DNA from: a bacterium
GTDB lineage: Bacteria > SZUA-182 > DTGQ01
Assembly: GCA_040755755.1 (NCBI GenBank)
Contig: JBFLZW010000069.1
Span: forward strand, 57,642 to 121,641
Reading direction: 5' to 3'
Length of the DNA: 64,000 nt
The notes beneath the pieces were generated by a model. The model saw only the letters and a list, made by a program, of their open reading frames with translations. It was not told where the DNA came from and did not search any database. A program made the translations under genes and the position numbers. Positions 7,873 to 14,347 of the stretch are shown one piece after another. The first letter of the stretch is position 1. Every line of letters starts with the position of its first letter.

Positions 7873-9195
7873 TTACTGCCGCCAAGGTAAAATAGGGGAC
7901 GGAGTATACTGCCCACCACTAAAAATTCTCTTCCTGTCTAATTTAGTCTCGATATCTTGGACTGCGTCTGGGAGATCCTTCACCTTGGTCTGAATGTCGG
8001 TCGTCTTGGTCTGGATGTCGGGAATTTTATCCGTCTGGGTCTTGACATCATCAATATTGTCCGTCTGAGCCTTGACGGCATCCACCTTGCCACTTACCGT
8101 GGTGCAGCAGCTTTGAACATCGTCAATATTGTCCGTCTGTGCTTTGATGGCAGTCAAGGTACCGGGAACGCCGGAAAGACCGGTTGTCTGACTGACCACA
8201 GTATTGAGCTTAGTAACGATATCACCTATTGTTATTGTCAAAGCATCTAATTTAGCTTCAATCGCTTCAAGAGTGGCTGGCGGTGGAGGTGTTACTGACT
8301 GTACACAAGAGATCTCCCTGGTTAACAGCCTTTGATAAGGCGTACTGCCAGCTGGAAGGGCAGAACCATATGCCCATTCCGAAGTCATGGTAGATGCCAA
8401 AACAGCTCCACTCCCAATAGAATAAATAATCATAGTGGGATTGCCGCTTAGTGGATCGACCAATATAGGCGTAGTACCGGCTGGTAGCTGTGATGAATTA
8501 AAATATCCATGAGCAGAATAATTCCAGCCGAAATAGCTTGCATTAGTCGTTCCCGTTACTATGCAGTGGGAGGAAGCACCAGAAGCTATCTGAATGTTAT
8601 TGAGCCCCGTCGAACCTGGTCCAGTAAAACGAGATATAAAACCAGCGTTAAATCCCCCCGTTGTTGTAGGCGCAATTTGATAACCATCTATTACGCCTAA
8701 AACTCCGCCTCCACTGTTGGGTCCTCCATCGGCTAAATGGATGATAGCGTAAAGCCCCTGGTTGATAGCTGCCTGCATCTGTGTAATATTAGCGGAAATA
8801 TTACTATAATAGGTTGCGGGCTGATCCCCTGGTATAATGAGAATTCTATACCTCAACATATCTGTACTCAGCAATGTCCTAAATGTTGCGGAAGTTATTC
8901 GAGAGTATGTTTTGCCGAGCATTGCCAATACATTCTCAACAGCACCAAGGTCGGTATCAAGTGGAGTACAAGCTGCAGAATATTCATAGGGAAGTTTATC
9001 CTGTACCAAAAGCACTTCAGCCGTTTGTGTTGGATTTGGATAAGGATAATTTATTTGAGTTGAAGTACCGGGAATAACACATCCTAACCCGCCGGTGGAT
9101 TGTGACCACGCCACCTTCGCCTGAAGCCCCAACATTGCTGCCAAAGCTACTGTCATACATACAACCAACGTAAGTTTTTTCAAATACCTTTCCAT
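7873..9195 (-). CDS. Secreted protein: GATase-like domain plus coiled-coil tail
   Basis: A 440-residue exported protein with a signal peptide (LTLVVCMTVALAAMLGLQA, cleavage near VAWS before QSTGG). Residues about 60-300 look like a Rossmann-type, class I glutamine-amidotransferase-like fold (AEVLLVQDKLPYE, RYRILIIPGDQPATYY, YAIIHLADGG, and a late SGAVLASTMTSEWAYG), but no clear catalytic triad is visible. A PPPP linker at about 309 is followed by a repetitive Asp/Ile/Lys/Thr-rich helix-forming tail (AQTDNIDDV occurs three times in near-identical form, then QTKTTDIQTKV), probably a coiled coil. RBS AGGAGG is 9 bases before the ATG. It may be a surface-fibre or adhesive protein; that is inference. 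Confidence 0.75.
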   Translation of the reverse strand: MERYLKKLTLVVCMTVALAAMLGLQAKVAWSQSTGGLGCVIPGTSTQINYPYPNPTQTAEVLLVQDKLPYEYSAACTPLDTDLGAVENVLAMLGKTYSRITSATFRTLLSTDMLRYRILIIPGDQPATYYSNISANITQMQAAINQGLYAIIHLADGGPNSGGGVLGVIDGYQIAPTTTGGFNAGFISRFTGPGSTGLNNIQIASGASSHCIVTGTTNASYFGWNYSAHGYFNSSQLPAGTTPILVDPLSGNPTMIIYSIGSGAVLASTMTSEWAYGSALPAGSTPYQRLLTREISCVQSVTPPPPATLEAIEAKLDALTITIGDIVTKLNTVVSQTTGLSGVPGTLTAIKAQTDNIDDVQSCCTTVSGKVDAVKAQTDNIDDVKTQTDKIPDIQTKTTDIQTKVKDLPDAVQDIETKLDRKRIFSGGQYTPSPILPWRQ

Positions 9196-10341
9196 TGTTA
9201 TACGCCTCCTTGCTTTCCTTGCACTTTCCAGTTGTCGGTTTACCTGCTTCCATTCCTCACGAGAAAACTACTTCATCTCACTTCACCTGACCTGCACTGC
9301 ACTGCACACCTGCATTACCTGACTTTTCCTCCTCCATGTTCGTTTATTCCGCATTCCACTCGCTCAGTTTATCAAGTCCATCCACTCACCTCCTTTTTCC
9401 CGCCTGTTTGGTAGGGGGTTCTTATTATGGCTGACTGACTGCACTGGCAGATTTATCCCTTTCCTTTATTCATTTTCCTGGTGATCTGCCTTGAGGATTA
9501 ATTTATCTCTTCATCTGACATCTTCAGGAGCACGCGACATCTTTTTCCCTTTGCCAAATACTCTTGCCAAATACCCCTGCCAGATACCACCGCCTGCATC
9601 TAACCGAATTTCGACTACCCTTTTTTCAGGCAGCCCTCAAATGTCCTGCCCCTGATTGAATTTCTTTTTGTGAACTTCCGATTCACTGCTTCTGATTTAT
9701 CACCCTGCCAGCTTTGCCCGGTACTTACAGCTATCCGAGCTCAAGGCCTTGAACTTCTTTTGTTGCTCTACCAATTTTGTTGCTCTACCAATAGGTGAAG
9801 ACTCAATGGATGCATGTTTATGGCTGAGTGGGCTTTATCCAGCCCCAAGTTATAATTTGCTGGTACAAGTAATTTCGATTGTGCAGCATCTCCAGCAGCG
9901 TATTGCAGTGTCGCACCGGGGTTACGAAACCAGCCAGCTAATAAATAAAATAAAAAAAGAGATGGAACATAGCAGTAGTTGAATAAAAATCGACTCATTT
10001 TGTACCCTTTTTGCACGCTATCGAAATTCTTGTTTACTATCCTATATCGATCAATTGGGAGAAAACTACTACATTATTCTGTGATTATTAATAATATTAA
10101 TTTTTATAACGAAATAATGTTACATATATTTTTTGTAATCCTATATCGGAATGGTCCTGCTTTAGGTACTACCGGGATGTTAATTAATATGCCTAAATAT
10201 GTAAGAACTGGCAATTTATCGAACACAGGTAATGACTTATCGGGAGACTGCTTATGATTTTTGGAGGGGGCAAGGCCAATCACCGATAGTTCTCATTCAT
10301 GGGAAACACTGGGATTGTCCCCATGTTTCAATACTTTTCCT
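9196..10341. other. Long gene-poor region with strand-asymmetric composition
   Basis: About 1.15 kb without a supported gene. From 9220 to 9720 the plus strand is unusually pyrimidine-rich, so the 5' leader of the 7873-9195 gene would be purine-rich. TGCCAAATAC recurs near 9555-9590. A 17-base unit is duplicated at 9758-9791. From 10030 to 10160 the sequence is AT-rich, with TCCTATATCG appearing twice (about 10034 and 10139). Confidence 0.5.
9758..9791. repeat. 17-base tandem duplication
   Basis: Two adjacent identical copies of TTTTGTTGCTCTACCAA (9758-9774 and 9775-9791). On the minus strand they end a short ORF (10016-9768); with a single copy that ORF would continue for about 20 more codons. 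Confidence 0.8.
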
Positions 10342-10371
10342 TTGACAATTCCCCGATGGATCATCTATCAT
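10342..10371 (+). promoter_or_regulatory. Predicted sigma-70 promoter for rpn gene
   Basis: TTGACA (10342-10347), 18-base spacer, TATCAT (10366-10371), about 33 bases before the ATG of the Rpn-type gene. Confidence 0.5.
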
Positions 10372-10403
10372 GAAAGTATCAGCGAATAACGAGAAGAAAG
10401 TGT

Positions 10404-11480
10404 ATGAACAAAGAGAATAGCGAGTTTTTGAACCATCCACACGATGCTTTTGTCAAAGAAGTTCTGAGCCGGAAGGAAAACGCCAGGGATTTTTTCTCTA
10501 ACTATCTGCCTGACCGGATTCGGGCTCTGATAGACCTTGACAGCTTGGATATCTGCAAGGACAGCTTCATCGAGCAGGAATTGCGGGAGTATTTCTCAGA
10601 CCTGCTCTATTGTCTCAAATTATCTGGTGATCAGGTAGAGCAGCCGGGTTATCTCTATCTGCTCCTTGAGCACAAGAGTACGCCACAGCATTGGATAGCC
10701 TTCCATCTCTTGCGCTATCAGGTGAAAATCTGGGAGCTCTACCTCAAGCAAAACAAAAAAGTCAGGAAGCTGCCGCCGGTCATTCCGATGGTCCTCTATC
10801 ATGGCCGAACCAGGTGGAGGGTAAGCACCCGATTCTTTGATATAATCCTCAATTCCAGGGAGGAGCTCAGAGTCTTTATCCCTGATTTTTCCTACCTGGT
10901 GTACGATTTTTCGCCTTATGGTAAAGATCGGGTCAGGGGAATGGCTTTCCTGCAGGTTTTTCTTCTTCTGCTCAAGTATATCCATCATCCTGATCTGCTG
11001 AACCATCTGCACACGATCCTTCCTCCTTTTCTCAAGGATACCTCTCAATCCTGGCCTCAGTTGATGGATCGGCTGCTCATTATCCTTCATTACCTCTTCA
11101 ATGCTACCGATAAGGATAGGGTGAGTGTGGATGAGCTCAAGGAAATTATCGAAGAGAATCTGCCCAAAGATAAAGACAAGGAGGGGATTGTCATGACCTT
11201 AGCCGAACATTTAATTCAACAGGGATTACAGCAAGGACTACAGCAGGGAGTTGAACAAGGATTACAGCAGGGAGTTGAACAGGGATTACAGCAGGGAGTT
11301 GAACAGGGATTACGGGAAGCCATTATGGACGTTCTGGAAACCCGCTTTGGTTCTATCCCTGCATCGGTCAAAGAGAAGGTGGCTGGTATTGCCGATCGGC
11401 ACATACTCGCAGATCTGCATCGAAAGGCGATTACGGCTGCCTCAGTGACTGAATGGGAAAAATTGATCCCCATGAGTTGA
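10404..11480 (+). CDS. Rpn-family recombination-promoting nuclease/putative transposase
   Basis: A 358-residue protein of the Rpn/YhgA-like (PD-(D/E)XK) family. The typical start HPHDAFVKEVLSRKENARDF is followed by DLLYCLKL, then YLYLLLEHKSTPQ, which carries the ExK catalytic pair (about residues 89-91), and PVIPMVLYHG. Family members cleave DNA and promote RecA-independent recombination. Near the C-terminus (about 270-305) an eight-residue motif QQGVEQGL is repeated, encoded by 24-base tandem repeats, which is common in this family. A good promoter precedes it. It is probably a mobile or horizontally acquired gene; other accessory genes follow. Confidence 0.88.
   Translation: MNKENSEFLNHPHDAFVKEVLSRKENARDFFSNYLPDRIRALIDLDSLDICKDSFIEQELREYFSDLLYCLKLSGDQVEQPGYLYLLLEHKSTPQHWIAFHLLRYQVKIWELYLKQNKKVRKLPPVIPMVLYHGRTRWRVSTRFFDIILNSREELRVFIPDFSYLVYDFSPYGKDRVRGMAFLQVFLLLLKYIHHPDLLNHLHTILPPFLKDTSQSWPQLMDRLLIILHYLFNATDKDRVSVDELKEIIEENLPKDKDKEGIVMTLAEHLIQQGLQQGLQQGVEQGLQQGVEQGLQQGVEQGLREAIMDVLETRFGSIPASVKEKVAGIADRHILADLHRKAITAASVTEWEKLIPMS
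11221..11313 (+). repeat. 24-base tandem repeats in rpn gene
   Basis: About three full copies and one variant of a 24-base unit built on CAGCAGGGAGTTGAACAGGG, encoding Gln-rich QQGVEQGL repeats. The copy number could vary by slippage without breaking the frame. Confidence 0.85.
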
Positions 11481-11574
11481 ATATGCATCATTCGAAAAGT
11501 AAGGACGGATCTGCCAAGGGCAGCATAAAAAATGCCTTTCCTTGATTCCCATTTTGTATAAGGAGGGAGCCCGA

Positions 11575-11961
11575 ATGAGTCTACGAGCACAATCTTCTCA
11601 GCAAAAATCGCCTCTCTATTCAGTGGAGTTATCCAATAGACTTGCCCTGGCTGAAAGGTTGGCACTGGATGATCTTATTTCCTCCGTGAGGATAGATTGG
11701 CCCTGGACCAGATTTGTTCTTTTGGGTTCCAAGGTAAGTGGTCTGGCCGATGAAGAATCAGATTTAGACCTGCTGATAACGCTTCCCTGCCCGGTGAATG
11801 ATGAAATAAGGCGGCGAATCGTTCATGAAGTTTTTGAAGTAAATCTTACTTACGGAAGTAATATCAGTGTACTTATCGTTTCGGAGGAAGAGTGGGAGAA
11901 GGGAGCTGTTTCTGTGCTTCCTATTCATACCTTTATCGAGGAAGAAGGGGTTCCTTTATGA
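11575..11961 (+). CDS. mntA: MNT-type nucleotidyltransferase (antitoxin MntA-like)
   Basis: A 128-residue minimal nucleotidyltransferase with the core motif LGSKVSGLADEESDLDLLI (about residues 48-66), which matches the GSx(10)DxD catalytic pattern. Later strands (FEVNLTYGSNISVLIV) fit the fold. MntA proteins AMPylate and neutralise an adjacent HEPN ribonuclease toxin, and the next gene is a HEPN gene overlapping by ATGA. The ATG at 11575 follows AGGAGGG. The HEPN partner is frameshifted, so this antitoxin may now be an orphan. Confidence 0.85.
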   Translation: MSLRAQSSQQKSPLYSVELSNRLALAERLALDDLISSVRIDWPWTRFVLLGSKVSGLADEESDLDLLITLPCPVNDEIRRRIVHEVFEVNLTYGSNISVLIVSEEEWEKGAVSVLPIHTFIEEEGVPL

Positions 11962-12358
11962 ATGAGCAAGAAAGACTAGGAGAGGTTATCCGCTATTGGC
12001 TTGAAAAAGCGAAGGAATCTCTTAGTGCAGCTCAGGATGAAATGAAAGCCGGCCGTCTTTCTTTCGCGGTAAATCGTATCTACTATGCTTTGTTTTTATG
12101 CTGTAAGTGCAGTTTTACTTCAAGAGAGGCTTCAGTTTAAAAAACACTCTGGTGTAAGAGCCGCTTTTCATCAACACCTTGTCAAACCCGGGATGGTAAG
12201 CCGTGAACACGGGCAATTGTACGATGAACTTTTCGAAGCACGGCAAAGAGGCGATTATCATAGAGCTTATCTATTTTGAAAAGAAAGTGGTGGAAGACTG
12301 GCTTCAACGGGCTCAAGGGTTTATAGACGCAATGAGCTTATTGGTCCAAAAGCATTGA
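11958..12358 (+). pseudogene. HEPN-domain toxin gene with two frameshifts
   Basis: Read with corrections, this encodes a HEPN protein of about 130 residues: MNEQERLGEVIRYWLEKA, then RLSFAVNRIYYALF, QERLQFKKHSGVRAAFHQHL, ELFEARQRGDY and finally FEKKVVEDWLQRAQGF. The likely catalytic RxxxxH-type element lies in the YYALF helix region and VRAAFHQH. The frame breaks first at a five-T run (12093-12097, one base too many) and again near 12257-12260. Without repair the product stops after about 60 residues. Loss of the toxin next to an intact antitoxin is what selection would allow. Two sequencing errors, one in a homopolymer, are the alternative. Confidence 0.8.
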
Positions 12359-12359
12359 T

Positions 12360-12400
12360 CCATTTTTCATCTCCTGACTCCTGACTCCTGACTCCTTGCC
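12360..12400 (+). repeat. Short tandem CTCCTGA repeat
   Basis: Three to four copies of the heptamer CTCCTGA lie between the broken HEPN gene and the convergent CPBP protease gene. No function is evident. Confidence 0.6.
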
Positions 12401-12406
12401 CTTTAC

Positions 12407-13102
12407 CTACCACCATATTCCCAGGATCGGAGCAACGACAAGAGGGATGAAGTTAGTGAGAAAGTGAAGAACAATGACCATGGTCAGGCTCTTCTTCCAT
12501 AAAAACAGCAGAGAAAATACCAGGCCGATGTATCCTACGGTCAGCATGCCTGCTGCCCCCTCATAGGCATGCCCAAGGGCAAAAAGAAAAACCGAGAGAA
12601 GAACGCTGATCCAGGTATCGTCCGTAATCTCTTTGATCCGGCTCAGTAAATACCCCCGAAAGATTATTTCCTCGGCAAAGGCAACTACCAGGACCAGGAT
12701 GCCGCCAAGGATTATTTCCCAGATGCCCGTGGGACTGAGCGATACGGGAACTTCCTCGATATGACTGAGACCCAGCCAGGTGAAAAAATCCAATATCACT
12801 CCTACGGTAAAGTAAAAGAGGGGAAAGATCGCCACTCCCCAGAGGATATGCTTTCTCATATCCTGTCTGGTCCATCCGATCCGGCAAAAGGGCTCTTTCC
12901 GTAATCTGAGCAGCCCAAAGACCAGAGCCGATAAACCGACATTCCGCAGGATAGTGACCAGGGCGGTAATGAAAAACGGGCAGGTTTCCTCCGGGCAAAA
13001 TAGTCCGGCTGGAAAGGCCAGAGAAGCGGTGGAGATAGCTAAAAACAGCATCAACTCGCGGAGCTTGCTTCTCTTTGAATCCTTGTGCAATTCTTCGCCC
13101 AC
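12407..13102 (-). CDS. CPBP-family intramembrane protease
   Basis: A membrane protein of about 231 residues with the Abi/CPBP signature: AEEIIFRGYLL (EExxxR), FALGHAYEG (second His motif) and HFLTNF (third). About seven membrane helices are visible. Relatives are CAAX-prenyl-type or bacteriocin-immunity intramembrane metalloproteases. A GTG start at 13102 is chosen because AGGAGAAGG lies just upstream; an ATG at 13171 would add 23 basic residues with no ribosome site. It is divergent from an M50 site-2 protease gene, so two intramembrane proteases share one intergenic region. Confidence 0.85.
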   Translation of the reverse strand: MGEELHKDSKRSKLRELMLFLAISTASLAFPAGLFCPEETCPFFITALVTILRNVGLSALVFGLLRLRKEPFCRIGWTRQDMRKHILWGVAIFPLFYFTVGVILDFFTWLGLSHIEEVPVSLSPTGIWEIILGGILVLVVAFAEEIIFRGYLLSRIKEITDDTWISVLLSVFLFALGHAYEGAAGMLTVGYIGLVFSLLFLWKKSLTMVIVLHFLTNFIPLVVAPILGIWW

Positions 13103-13219
13103 CTGAAAATACCTTCTCCTCTGGCTCCTCTGGCAGCCAATACGACCTGAATCAGTAGAGTGTTCAACCATCAGGTGCCGATTATACAATAAGTCGGGTA
13201 AAAGGAGAAATTGCTTTTT

Positions 13220-14341
13220 ATGGACAAAAGAGAAAAGGCATCTTACGGGAATGGAAGAGAAACGAGAGTAAAGTGGTCTGTCCAGGTGGGCAGGTTTTTC
13301 GGCATTCCTTTGAAAATCCATATTACATTTTGGCTCCTGCTGCTGTTTGTGGCTCTGTCCTCAGGGAAGCGGGGGGGGATTCAGGGAGGAGCACAGGGGG
13401 TTGTGCTGGTTCTGCTGCTTTTTGGCTGCGTGGTCCTTCACGAGCTGGGGCACAGCGTTGTAGCCCAGCATCGGGGGATCAGGGTGAGGGATATAATCCT
13501 TTTGCCCATCGGCGGGATATCCCAGATGGAAAAAATCCCGGATGAGCCAAAGAGCGAGCTGTTCATCGCCGCTATCGGCCCGCTTATCAGTTTGACCCTT
13601 GCCCTGGGCTTCTATATCCTGGCCCGCCTGCTTGGGCAGAATACGGCTCTTCCGCAGACTTCACTCCTTGATGGGCATGTCCTGGTCAGCCTTTTCTGGA
13701 TTAACCTGATTCTGGGGATTTTCAACCTTCTGCCCGCCTTTCCGATGGATGGGGGAAGAGTGTTGCGGTCTATTCTGGCCATGCGAATAGAATACCTTCA
13801 GGCTACTCACATTGCGGTCAGCATAGGCCAGATGTTCGCCATTCTTTTTTTCTTTTACGGGTTGTTCTATAACTTTTGGCTGGCCCTGATCGGTATTTTT
13901 ATTTACCTGGGAGCAGAGGGCGAGGAGCATGAGACGATTTTACGCAGATCGCTCAGGAGGACGCCGGTAGGACAGGCCATAATCACCAGCTTTAACCGGC
14001 TCTCTCCGGATGATAGTTTGCAGGATGCCATGAATATTGCCTGTCATAGCCTGCAGATGGATTTTCCCGTCATGCGGGATGGTGAGCTTATCGGCCTTTT
14101 GTCCAGGGATCGTTTTGTAAAAGCCATGAGGGATCTCTCGCCGGATGCCCGTATCGGAGATATCATGAGCACCGATTTTATCACCATCCCGGATACCGAA
14201 CCCCTCGATGAGGCATATTCGCAGCTCAGTGAGGCAAAAGCGAGCTTCGCTCCCGTAATGCATGAACATACCCTGGCCGGATTCATCAACCTTGAACAGA
14301 TCGGCAAATACCAGATGATCTGCGGGGCAGGCCGGAAATAG
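13220..14341 (+). CDS. Site-2 protease family (M50B) with CBS domains
   Basis: A 373-residue rhomboid-unrelated intramembrane zinc metalloprotease. The N-terminal half has five to six helices with zinc ligands in VVLHELGHSVVA (HExxH, about residues 78-82) and the third ligand in LLPAFPMDGGRVLRS. The C-terminal third (about 240-370) is a pair of CBS motifs (IGDIMSTDFITIPDTEPL) that usually sense adenosyl ligands. The ATG at 13220 follows AAAGGAG by a normal distance; a TTG at 13211 is too close. It may cleave membrane-bound regulators. The stop lies 6 bases from that of the convergent sulfatase gene. Confidence 0.92.
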   Translation: MDKREKASYGNGRETRVKWSVQVGRFFGIPLKIHITFWLLLLFVALSSGKRGGIQGGAQGVVLVLLLFGCVVLHELGHSVVAQHRGIRVRDIILLPIGGISQMEKIPDEPKSELFIAAIGPLISLTLALGFYILARLLGQNTALPQTSLLDGHVLVSLFWINLILGIFNLLPAFPMDGGRVLRSILAMRIEYLQATHIAVSIGQMFAILFFFYGLFYNFWLALIGIFIYLGAEGEEHETILRRSLRRTPVGQAIITSFNRLSPDDSLQDAMNIACHSLQMDFPVMRDGELIGLLSRDRFVKAMRDLSPDARIGDIMSTDFITIPDTEPLDEAYSQLSEAKASFAPVMHEHTLAGFINLEQIGKYQMICGAGRK

Positions 14342-14347
14342 ATCACC

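Noticed and set aside
9768..10016. Minus-strand frame of 82 codons with a hydrophobic start, ending in a 17-base tandem repeat
   Set aside because: Weak ribosome site and no recognisable domain. The idea that one repeat copy broke a longer gene is recorded at the repeat but is not strong enough for a gene call.
11216..11313. CRISPR-like regular repeats
   Set aside because: The units are tandem, in-frame and coding, without spacers. No CRISPR array or cas gene is seen in the window.
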